DNA from: Polaribacter batillariae
GTDB lineage: Bacteria; Bacteroidota; Bacteroidia; Flavobacteriales; Flavobacteriaceae
DNA: 64,000 bases
NCBI RefSeq assembly: GCF_017498485.1
Contig: NZ_CP071795.1
Location: 1,984,001 to 2,048,000 of the forward strand
Reading direction: 5' to 3'
Each line of letters starts with the position of its first letter. The first letter of the stretch is position 1. A program made the position numbers and the translations under genes. Under the pieces are notes generated by a model, which made no database searches, had not been told where the DNA came from, and saw only the letters and a program-made list of their open reading frames with translations. Shown piece by piece: positions 55,419-61,538 of this stretch.

Positions 55419-56015
55419 ATGAAACCTAAAATTATTGCAGTTATTTTAATTCTATTATTTTGTTCTTTATCTATTTTTTCGCAAGAAACTGAAACCAAAA
55501 ATTTAATACAATTAGACGATTCTTGGGGGCAAGAAATATTTCCCTTTCCAATTCCTTTTGCAAAAAGCATCCATTATACAGGAACTGCAGAAGTTCGTTT
55601 TCCGCCAAAAGGCTGGCGAACTCCACAACACACTTTTTTTTGGTCCTATACCTATGTTTGGTCGATTTCTTTTAATGAAAAAATTACTGCAAAACAATTA
55701 AAACAAGATTTAGAAAAATATTTCGATGGTTTAAATAATGTTCGAAAAGACCATACCCTCAACCAAAAAGCTTCTGCAACGATTCAAAAAATTAATAAAA
55801 AAAATATAACCACATTTTTTCAAGGAAAAGTAATTACCTACGACCGTTTTGCAACCAATAAAAGGTTGGTCTTAAACGTAAAAATTGAAAGTCATTTTTG
55901 TAAAAAAACTCAAAAAACAGTTATTTTATTCAAATTTTCTCCAAAAGAATTTAAACATAAAGTTTGGCATACTTTAGATAAAATTGAGTTGATAAATGGA
56001 TTTTGTGAAAGTTAA
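55419..56015 (+). CDS. Secreted protein of unknown function, intact paralogue
   Basis: A 198-residue exported protein (signal peptide MKPKIIAVILILLFCSLSIFS). Conserved with the preceding broken copy: DDSWG, FPIPFAKSIHYTGTAEVRF, PKGW, a KYFDGLNN segment, KVITYDRF and a C-terminal FKHKVWHTLDKIEL ending in a cysteine. No known domain recognised; beta-rich and presumably periplasmic. It is a tandem duplicate of its neighbour, 11 bases downstream. Confidence 0.7.
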   Translation: MKPKIIAVILILLFCSLSIFSQETETKNLIQLDDSWGQEIFPFPIPFAKSIHYTGTAEVRFPPKGWRTPQHTFFWSYTYVWSISFNEKITAKQLKQDLEKYFDGLNNVRKDHTLNQKASATIQKINKKNITTFFQGKVITYDRFATNKRLVLNVKIESHFCKKTQKTVILFKFSPKEFKHKVWHTLDKIELINGFCES

Positions 56016-56046
56016 CATTTGTTGATAAATTCTATTTTATAAAACT

Positions 56047-56078
56047 TATACCTATTGACTTTTATACCTATTGACCTT
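56047..56078. repeat. Two tandem 16-bp units
   Basis: TATACCTATTGACTTT followed by TATACCTATTGACCTT, 32 bases after the secreted protein stop; no known role. Confidence 0.55.
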
Positions 56079-56117
56079 TAATTTTGCACAAACTAACTTT
56101 TTCATTCACAAAAGCTT

Positions 56118-56158
56118 AACACTTGTAAAATAAATCAGAGATTCATTTTACGAGTGTT
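56118..56158. repeat. Long hairpin upstream of the AbiF RNA promoter
   Basis: AACACTTGTAAAAT pairs with ATTTTACGAGTGTT (one mismatch in 14) around a 13-base loop, 40 bases before the -7 box at 56198. No T-run, so more likely a binding site or structural element than a terminator. Confidence 0.55.
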
Positions 56159-56197
56159 AAATTTATTTAAAATTCTTCATTCTTATAGAAAGATTTG

Positions 56198-56205
56198 TAT
56201 CTTTG
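56198..56205 (+). promoter_or_regulatory. -7 promoter box of the AbiF-associated RNA
   Basis: TATCTTTG, exact TAnnTTTG, ending ten bases before the RNA stem. Transcription should start near 56211. Confidence 0.6.
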
Positions 56206-56263
56206 TGGCAACGTGTCCACCTCCCTTCCCATTTGAACAGGGCGCTTAAGGTGGACTTTTTTT
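56206..56263 (+). ncRNA. Candidate structured RNA upstream of the AbiF-like gene (possible antitoxin RNA)
   Basis: Outer stem GTCCACCT (56215-56222) pairs perfectly with AGGTGGAC (56249-56256); inner stem CCCT (56223-56226) with AGGG (56239-56242), loop TCCCATTTGAAC, 3' bulge CGCTTA. Seven T follow at once, so the unit also reads as a terminator. It sits between a strong -7 box and the AbiF ATG (56280). It is G/C-rich in an A/T-rich surround. An RNA partner upstream of AbiF-type toxins is reported in the literature as I recall it; identity with that family is inference. Confidence 0.6.
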
Positions 56264-56279
56264 GTTTATAAGAGTTTTT

Positions 56280-57212
56280 ATGCCAAGGATTCCTTACCAA
56301 AAGCCTTCTTTAACATATTCAGAACAACTTCAACAGTTAAAAGATAGAGGACTTATAATAGAAAATGAGATAAAGGCTTTACATCTACTTGAAAATTTAA
56401 GTTACTATAGATTGAGTGCATATTGGTATCCAATGTTAGAGACCCCAAAGAATGCACATAGATTTAAAATTGACTCTTCTTTTAATAAAGCCTTTAAATT
56501 ATACTGTTTTGATAGAGAGTTTAGAAAACTAATATCATTAGAAATTGAAAAAATTGAAGTTTCAATCAGAGCAAAAATGATTTATATTCTTTCACATTCA
56601 AATGGTCCTTTTTGGTATTCTAACGCTAATTTATTTATTAACTCTGAAAAATTAAGTATTACCTTAAAAAAATTAAGAAGTGAAAAAAACCGATCTGATG
56701 AAGAATTTATTAAGGCGTTTAATAAGAACTACTCTAATACACTTCCCCCAAGTTGGATGATTTTAGAAATCTCATCTTTGGGTACATTATCTAGTTTATA
56801 CAAGAATCTTAAGCCTAAAAGAGCTAAAAGAAATGTTGCAAATTATTATGGTTTAGATGTTTCAACCTTTGAATCTTGGCTTCATACATTAACTTATGTT
56901 AGAAATATTTGTGCTCATCATTCGAGACTTTGGAATAAGAGAATGAGTATTCAACCTCAAATTCCTTTAACCCCATCAAATAAGTTTATAAATATTCATC
57001 AACTTCCAAATCCAAATCAGTCAGGTAAAACTTGGAGAATAAATGACCGTTCGTATTTTATTTTAACAATGATTTTGTATTTATCAAACACAATACACCC
57101 AAAACATAAATTTAAAGAAAAGTTAAATACATTATTTATTAAATATCCTTTTGTTGATAAAAAAGCTTTAGGTTTTCCTGAAAATTGGCAAGATGAGCCT
57201 ATTTGGGTTTAA
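56280..57212 (+). CDS. AbiF-like (Abi_2) HEPN protein
   Basis: A 310-residue Abi_2-family protein (abortive infection AbiD/AbiF type). N-terminal PYQKPSLTYSEQLQQLKDRGL, LENLSYYRLSAYWYPM, FDREFRKLISLEIEKIEVSIRAKM and PPSWMILEISSLGTLSSLY are family marks. The HEPN RNase motif R208-NICA-H213 (Rx4H) lies in YVRNICAHHSRLWN. I start at ATG 56280; a TTG at 56262 falls within the U-tract of the upstream RNA. HEPN toxins cleave RNA and would stop phage growth by halting the cell. Translation must come from read-through past the RNA's terminator-like hairpin. A terminator shared with the next gene follows. Confidence 0.9.
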   Translation: MPRIPYQKPSLTYSEQLQQLKDRGLIIENEIKALHLLENLSYYRLSAYWYPMLETPKNAHRFKIDSSFNKAFKLYCFDREFRKLISLEIEKIEVSIRAKMIYILSHSNGPFWYSNANLFINSEKLSITLKKLRSEKNRSDEEFIKAFNKNYSNTLPPSWMILEISSLGTLSSLYKNLKPKRAKRNVANYYGLDVSTFESWLHTLTYVRNICAHHSRLWNKRMSIQPQIPLTPSNKFINIHQLPNPNQSGKTWRINDRSYFILTMILYLSNTIHPKHKFKEKLNTLFIKYPFVDKKALGFPENWQDEPIWV

Positions 57213-57233
57213 AACATAAAGCAATAAAATTTA

Positions 57234-57267
57234 GAAAAAAAGACGAACATTTCTGCTCGTCTTTTTT
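57234..57267. terminator. Bidirectional terminator between abiF-like and cupredoxin-like genes
   Basis: A7, AGACGA, 10-base loop, TCGTCT, T5 follow; symmetrical hairpin serving both convergent genes. Confidence 0.85.
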
Positions 57268-57301
57268 ACTAACTAACTTACTAACTAACTAAATTTAAAA
57301 A

Positions 57302-57685
57302 CTACTCTACTACTAAAGTATATTGTGGTGTTTTATTAAAAGGACAAAAATATTTATAGGTTCCTTTTTTTAATGTTACTTCTTTAGAAGATTCTGTTTT
57401 ACCATGCTTAACCATTTGAGAAACATATGCGTTTTTAATATGGTTTTCTGGGTTTTTTCCATCTTTACCATCTTCAATTAAAACCAACCCTACTTCTGAA
57501 GCAGCATTGTTGTTCGATACTTTAAAGACATAGGTTCCTTCAGATAAGGTAATTTGCTTTTGTGTAAACTCTCCTTTTGTTTGCTCTAATGAAACTGTTT
57601 TTACAGCGTCATTCTTTACTACTTGTGCATTTCCAGTAAATGCGAAACCTAAAACTAATACTAAAATTGCGATTATTTTTTTCAT
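57302..57685 (-). CDS. Secreted cupredoxin-like protein
   Basis: A 127-residue exported protein; signal peptide MKKIIAILVLVLGFAFTGN. A single cupredoxin-like beta barrel is suggested (ITLSEGTYVFKVSNNNAAS... then LKKGTYKYFCPFNKTPQYTLVVE). The C-terminal loop keeps one ligand-like Cys (YFCP), but the usual following His and Met are replaced, so ordinary blue-copper chemistry is doubtful. It is downstream of the AhpD-like gene (38-base gap) in the redox group, so envelope stress or electron transfer is plausible. Confidence 0.7.
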   Translation of the reverse strand: MKKIIAILVLVLGFAFTGNAQVVKNDAVKTVSLEQTKGEFTQKQITLSEGTYVFKVSNNNAASEVGLVLIEDGKDGKNPENHIKNAYVSQMVKHGKTESSKEVTLKKGTYKYFCPFNKTPQYTLVVE

Positions 57686-57723
57686 AATTGTTACTTATTT
57701 GTTATTTTAAAAATTTTTATTTA

Positions 57724-58269
57724 TTAAATTGTTGCTACTTCAACATCTGCTACTGGAAAATCTACAGCTACTTCTGTTGTTCTATGGAAATAGTTTGTAA
57801 TGGTAATTTCTCCTACTAAAATAACTGCATCTGCAACGTTTCCTTTTGTGTACCCTTGCTCGAAAAAGTTTTCTAAAACTGCAGCCTCTGTGGCACCTTT
57901 ATTTAAAGCGATGTTTCTTGCAAATTTTGCCAAAGCGTCTAATTTTGGGTCGAAAGAAGCTCTTCCTGCTCTTAATTCTAAAATTTGGTCTTCTGTAAAA
58001 CCATTCATTTTACCAATTGCAGTGTGCGCAGATAAACAATATACGCATTCGTTTACTTGGCTTACAGCCAAATTAATTACTTCTTTTTCTTTTGCAGAAA
58101 AGCTTGTTTTACCGTTTCCAATTGCTAAAAAGTTAGCCAAAGCAGTTTCGCTGTGTGCGAAGGTTGCATATAAGTTAGGTACAAAACCTAATCCTTTTTC
58201 TAACTGATTAAAAATTGCTTGATTGTTTTCTGATACTTCGTTTTTTGTTGGTATGTTAAATGTGCTCAT
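57724..58269 (-). CDS. AhpD-like carboxymuconolactone decarboxylase-family protein
   Basis: A 181-residue protein of the AhpD/CMD superfamily. The redox motif is NECVYCLSAHTAIGK (C-x2-C-x3-H, about residues 73-83) after EKEVINLAVSQ, as in peroxidase-related AhpD-type disulfide reductases. It probably reduces peroxides or thiols in the cytoplasm with thioredoxin-type partners. It lies behind the small zinc-finger-like gene on the same strand, separated by a hairpin repeat (58382-58465), and probably shares its promoter B. Confidence 0.85.
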   Translation of the reverse strand: MSTFNIPTKNEVSENNQAIFNQLEKGLGFVPNLYATFAHSETALANFLAIGNGKTSFSAKEKEVINLAVSQVNECVYCLSAHTAIGKMNGFTEDQILELRAGRASFDPKLDALAKFARNIALNKGATEAAVLENFFEQGYTKGNVADAVILVGEITITNYFHRTTEVAVDFPVADVEVATI

Positions 58270-58381
58270 AATTTTCTTTGTGCCGAATTGAGTTCAGCCT
58301 CTTTTTATTTGTGTTAAACTTTATTTATTTTATGCTAAACTTGTTTCAGCATCTTGTTACTATTGTTTTTTTATTTATTCT

Positions 58382-58465
58382 TTTGTCATTTCGACCTTGT
58401 GGAGAAATCTTTTTTATTAAAATCGAGATTTCTCAATTCCACTGCGTTTCATTCGAAATGACAAA
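58382..58465. repeat. TGTCATTTCGA-type palindromic repeat between two co-directed genes
   Basis: TTTGTCATTTCGA and TCGAAATGACAAA arms, inside them GAGAAATC and GATTTCTC. It belongs to the same repeat family as the elements at 14530 and 52996 but is a compact palindrome. It may attenuate transcription from the small gene into the AhpD-like gene. Confidence 0.6.
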
Positions 58466-58468
58466 TTG

Positions 58469-58564
58469 CTATTTGCAAGTGCAAACTTGTTGCTCTGGGT
58501 TTTGCTCGTCGTACATTTGGTAACCCCAGCAGTTTGGGCATTGTGTGTTTTCTTGTGTTTTCAT
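58469..58564 (-). CDS. 31-residue CxxC...CxC zinc-ribbon-like protein
   Basis: A small gene of 32 codons: MKTQENTQCPNCWGYQMYD followed by EQNPEQQVCTCK. The C-P-N-C and C-T-C pairs make a four-cysteine site likely to hold zinc or act in thiol redox. It lies directly behind promoter/operator B (start 39 bases from the box), which is strong evidence for real expression. Size and surroundings resemble a small conserved cysteine protein often found next to AhpD/thioredoxin genes in Flavobacteriaceae (recalled, not verified). Function unknown. Confidence 0.72.
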   Translation of the reverse strand: MKTQENTQCPNCWGYQMYDEQNPEQQVCTCK

Positions 58565-58602
58565 AATTCTTGTGTTTTTACTGTTATTACTTTTTGATAC
58601 TG

Positions 58603-58659
58603 CAAAGATGCAACCAATGTTAACTTTTAAAAATGGACAAAAGTTCCTTTGCTTTGGAC
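58603..58659 (-). promoter_or_regulatory. Redox-regulon promoter/operator, copy B (zinc-finger/AhpD operon)
   Basis: Plus-strand CAAAGATGCAACC at 58603 (minus -7 region GCATCTTTG); TGGAC half-sites at 58634 and 58655, 21 bases apart, with AAAAGTTCCTTT between. First half-site 31 bases from the CAAAG box. Two direct half-sites two helical turns apart are typical for AraC-family proteins. Confidence 0.75.
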
Positions 58660-58672
58660 AGCTTAAAGAAAC

Positions 58673-58987
58673 TTATTTTAAACTGTTAATTTTATCTCTT
58701 AAATTTCTTTCGGTAATTAAACCTGTGTGCCTGTCTGTTGCTTGCCCGTCTTTAAAGAAAATTAAGGTTGGTATGTTTCTAATACCGAATTTTGCGGCAA
58801 ATTCTTGGTGCTTATCTACATTTACTTTTTGAATGATCACCTCGTCTTTTAATTCGTCTGCTAATTTGTGAATCGTTGGCAATAAGGTTTGGCAAGGACC
58901 ACACCACTCTGCATAAAAATCTAATAATACGTTGCTGTTATTTTCGATAACATTTGTAAAATTGTTTTGTTCTAATTGTGTTTCCAT
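58673..58987 (-). CDS. trxA: Thioredoxin
   Basis: A 104-residue thioredoxin. Active site WCGPC (residues about 29-33) with FYAEWCGPCQTLLPTIHKLA; cis-Pro in RNIPTLIFFKDG (about 74). No signal peptide, so cytoplasmic. Its promoter carries operator copy C, so it is co-regulated with the AhpD-like and DoxX-like genes and can feed the AhpD-type disulfide. Leader about 100 bases long. Confidence 0.95.
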   Translation of the reverse strand: METQLEQNNFTNVIENNSNVLLDFYAEWCGPCQTLLPTIHKLADELKDEVIIQKVNVDKHQEFAAKFGIRNIPTLIFFKDGQATDRHTGLITERNLRDKINSLK

Positions 58988-59086
58988 CTTTTTTGTTTTT
59001 TATATTTTAAGATTCTTTTAAGGTTTTCTTAAAACGATTTGTTTGTTTTGTTGAATACTAAAACGTGCTTAGCTTTTTTAACACTA

Positions 59087-59143
59087 CAAAGATGCAACCA
59101 ACATTGGTCTTTAAAAATGGACAAAGGTTCTTTCTATTTGGAC
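59087..59143 (-). promoter_or_regulatory. Redox-regulon promoter/operator, copy C (trxA)
   Basis: Plus-strand CAAAGATGCAACC at 59087; TGGAC half-sites at 59118 and 59139, 21 bases apart, with AAAGGTTCTTT between; first half-site 31 bases from the CAAAG box, as in copies A and B. Confidence 0.75.
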
Positions 59144-59167
59144 AAGGAAATATCGTTGGCAAAAATG

Positions 59168-59311
59168 CACGCGTGAAGGATTGAAACGGCATCCTTTTTT
59201 ATACCAGTTCGAGTGATTTTGAGGGACGAAAAATCGTAACGAGAAAATGGTATAAAAAAGATATAGTGGAAAGCCTGACTTTTTTCTTTTTCTGAAAAAA
59301 GGCACGCCCTA
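59168..59311 (+). repeat. Structured flavobacterial repeat (GCGTGAAGGATTGAA ... GGAAAGCC ... GGCACGCCC), copy 2
   Basis: The gap 58988-59345 holds operator C and then this unit. It starts CACGCGTGAAGGATTGAAACG and ends GTGGAAAGCCTGAC...GGCACGCCCTAC, with a stem TATACCAG/TGGTATA inside and a poly-T/poly-A hairpin near the end. The landmarks match the unit at 36357-36445 and may correspond to an RNA motif. The frame on the minus strand here lacks gene character. Confidence 0.5.
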
Positions 59312-59345
59312 CAAATTTAGAATAGATACGAAAACGAGTTAAGTA

Positions 59346-60185
59346 TTAATATTCTTTTTTAAATTGAAGTGGAGACTTGGAAATTGCCTTGGTAAAAAAG
59401 CGCGTAAAATAGGCAGGATCGTTAAAACCGAGCTCGAAAGCGATTTCTTTTACGGTTTTATCGGTATAAATTAGCAGGCGTTTTGCTTCTAATAAAATGC
59501 GGTTTTTAATAAATTCTGAAGGGGTTTTTGTACCCAATTTCTGAAAGTGTTTTGTAACAGATTTTGGCGAAATTCCTAACCTATTCGCATAATCTGTTAC
59601 AGAGTGTAGTTTTTTAAAATTTTGCTCTACCAACAAACTAAAATCTTTAAAAAGCCTTGTTTCTGTGTCTTCTTTGATAACGTGATTTTCCTTTTTTACA
59701 CGAACTGCGTGAATGATAAATTGCTTTAAATACGCCTGCAACATATCGTATTGTGCCGTTTCGTTTTGCTGAAATTCTTCTACCAAACTCTCTAAAATAA
59801 AGTTGAGTTTTTTAGTGTCTTTTTCGCAAGGTTTTACAAACGGAGTTTCATAAATATTGTTAAAGAGAATTCCGTTACAAGCTACTTCTTTGTCGTGTGT
59901 TTGTATGCAATAAAAATCTCGTACAAAGGTAAGTTTGTAAGCGGTTTTAATTTTTTCGGAATCGACTGTAAAAACCTGATTTGGAGAGAGAAAAAACAAC
60001 ACATTATCGTCGAAAGTATATTGTTTAAAATCGATATTATAGGTTCCTTTTCCTTCTTGAATCCAATAAATTGTATAGGCATTTACTTGCTCGTTATGAT
60101 CTATGGTACATGCCTTATCGAACTGAACGCTACTTAATGAAAAAGTGTTTTTAAACGAATATTTTATAATGTCTTGAACTGCCAA
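59346..60185 (-). CDS. AraC-family transcriptional regulator
   Basis: A 279-residue regulator. N-terminal cupin-like sensor (about residues 1-130, IYWIQEGKGTYNIDF...LFFLSPNQVFTV) and C-terminal AraC HTH (about 180-279: VTDYANRLGISPKSVTKHFQKLG, then VKEIAFELGFNDPAYFTRFFTKAISKSPLQFKKEY). It lies beside trxA and two of the three operators with paired TGGAC half-sites, so it is the best candidate to bind them. The signal is unknown; peroxide or thiol stress would suit the targets. Its own upstream DNA lacks a clear operator copy. Confidence 0.92.
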   Translation of the reverse strand: MAVQDIIKYSFKNTFSLSSVQFDKACTIDHNEQVNAYTIYWIQEGKGTYNIDFKQYTFDDNVLFFLSPNQVFTVDSEKIKTAYKLTFVRDFYCIQTHDKEVACNGILFNNIYETPFVKPCEKDTKKLNFILESLVEEFQQNETAQYDMLQAYLKQFIIHAVRVKKENHVIKEDTETRLFKDFSLLVEQNFKKLHSVTDYANRLGISPKSVTKHFQKLGTKTPSEFIKNRILLEAKRLLIYTDKTVKEIAFELGFNDPAYFTRFFTKAISKSPLQFKKEY

Positions 60186-60274
60186 ATTGTAATTTTTTTA
60201 TTTGTTGGTCGTAAAAATAAATAAAACCTTTAACGTTTTGGCAAAAATGATAATTTTGAAAATGAAATAAATTG

Positions 60275-60282
60275 TATCTTTG
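60275..60282 (+). promoter_or_regulatory. -7 promoter box of the PIN module
   Basis: TATCTTTG, with TTTG 16 bases upstream (60255-60258), only four bases before the GTG start at 60287. Transcription should start at or next to the start codon, giving a leaderless or nearly leaderless mRNA. Confidence 0.6.
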
Positions 60283-60286
60283 GATT

Positions 60287-61066
60287 GTGGAGAAAATAGG
60301 AGACATAGAAATTCGTGTTGTTGGAAAATCTGGAAATCAAGGTTTAAAACCCGATAATTATGACATTAAGCATATTGTAGCAATTTTGCAAAATGTTGAT
60401 GATTTATTGTACCCAAATAATAAAAAAGATAGACCATTAATTACATACGATATTAAAGAAGGTTCTGTAAAACATATATTTAAAACCTCTATTCAAACTG
60501 TTATTGGGTTTAGTGCAATTTTAACCCAGATTCAAACAAATAAATCTATTGATTTTTTAGAAATAAAAACAGCAAGAGCTATTGAGAACATTCAAAATTT
60601 ATCTCTTCAAAAAGACTATGAATTTCAAATAAAAACCTCTTTAAATGAAACTTATGAATTAACAATAAACCCTTCTACTAAATTCTTTAGAACAGAAAAT
60701 ATTTGGGTCGATGCAGAATTCTACTTTTATGGAATTTTAAAAGATGCTGGAGGGAAAAATAAAATAAATATTCATTTAGACACCAAAGACTATGGTTATC
60801 TTACAATAGAAACTGGAGAAGCATTCTTAAAAGAAAAAGAAGAAAACTTACTTTTCAAAAGATTTGGTGTTAGAGCAAAAGGAAAACAAAATATTGAAAC
60901 TGGAGAAATTGACACGAAAAGACTTACTTTATTAGAGTTAATAGATTATCAACCAAAATTTGATATTGAATATTTGAATTCATTAATTAATAAAGCTAAA
61001 AAAAGTTGGAATAATATTAATACAGATGAATGGCTGAGCAATTTAAGAGGTGGATATGAGGCATAG
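60287..61066 (+). CDS. Unrecognised partner protein of a PIN-domain nuclease (possible antitoxin)
   Basis: A 259-residue soluble protein of no family that I recognise. It begins at GTG 60287 (EKIGDIEIRVVGKSGN); a TTG at 60272 lies upstream of and across the -7 box. Beta-rich N-terminal half (IEIRVVGKSG, KHIFKTSIQTVIGF) and a C-terminal part with KDYGYLTIETGEAFLKEKEENLLFKRFGVRAKG, then a helical tail. It overlaps the PIN gene start by 11 bases, the arrangement of toxin-antitoxin pairs, but it is far longer than usual antitoxins and shows no DNA-binding motif, so it could instead be a specificity or effector subunit. Confidence 0.6.
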   Translation: MEKIGDIEIRVVGKSGNQGLKPDNYDIKHIVAILQNVDDLLYPNNKKDRPLITYDIKEGSVKHIFKTSIQTVIGFSAILTQIQTNKSIDFLEIKTARAIENIQNLSLQKDYEFQIKTSLNETYELTINPSTKFFRTENIWVDAEFYFYGILKDAGGKNKINIHLDTKDYGYLTIETGEAFLKEKEENLLFKRFGVRAKGKQNIETGEIDTKRLTLLELIDYQPKFDIEYLNSLINKAKKSWNNINTDEWLSNLRGGYEA

Positions 61067-61538
61067 TGTATTACTTGATACAAGTTTCTTTATCCGTTTA
61101 TTAAACGATGAAGATTTTCTTCACAAAAATGCGGTCGAATATTATAGATATTTCTTAGAAAATGAAATCGTTTTAAAAGTTTCAACAATTACAATTGCAG
61201 AGTATTGTGTTCTTGGAAAAATTGAAGATTTACCTTTAAAAAACATTCAAATTCTTGCTTTCAATTTAAAAGTAGCGGAAAAAACTGGAGAATTTGCAAA
61301 GATTCTTTTTAGAGAAAATAGAGTTAGTGAACAATCATTATCTCCAAGAGCGATAATTCCAAACGATTCAAAACTTTTTGCTCAAGCTGATTTTGATAAA
61401 ACAATCACTCATTTTGTTACTTCTGATGTTCGTTCAAAGAAAACTTTGGCTTTATTAAAAAATGGAATACAACCAAAATTTGATATAATTAGTATAGATA
61501 TTCCTTACACAGAAACTTTTGGAATTTTAGATTTGTAA
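61056..61538 (+). CDS. PIN-domain ribonuclease (possible toxin)
   Basis: A 160-residue PIN protein. Acidic residues in family positions: D8 (SVLLDTSFFIRLL), E49 (TITIAEYC), D104 (IPNDSKLFAQA) and D124 (HFVTSDV), which bind two metal ions for RNA cleavage. I start at ATG 61056; GTG 61050 is also in frame. It overlaps the partner gene by 11 bases and the convergent BrnQ gene by 12. VapC-like toxins cut tRNA or rRNA; the partner differs from VapB, so the target is open. Confidence 0.82.
   Translation: MRHSVLLDTSFFIRLLNDEDFLHKNAVEYYRYFLENEIVLKVSTITIAEYCVLGKIEDLPLKNIQILAFNLKVAEKTGEFAKILFRENRVSEQSLSPRAIIPNDSKLFAQADFDKTITHFVTSDVRSKKTLALLKNGIQPKFDIISIDIPYTETFGILDL

Noticed and set aside
56262..56279. 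TTG start for the AbiF-like protein
   Set aside because: Falls in the U-tract after the RNA hairpin; ATG 56280 gives the family N-terminus.
59111..59305. 64-codon minus-strand frame after trxA
   Set aside because: Overlaps operator C and the structured repeat; composition not protein-like.
60272..60286. TTG start for the PIN partner protein
   Set aside because: The codons are the -7 promoter box itself.
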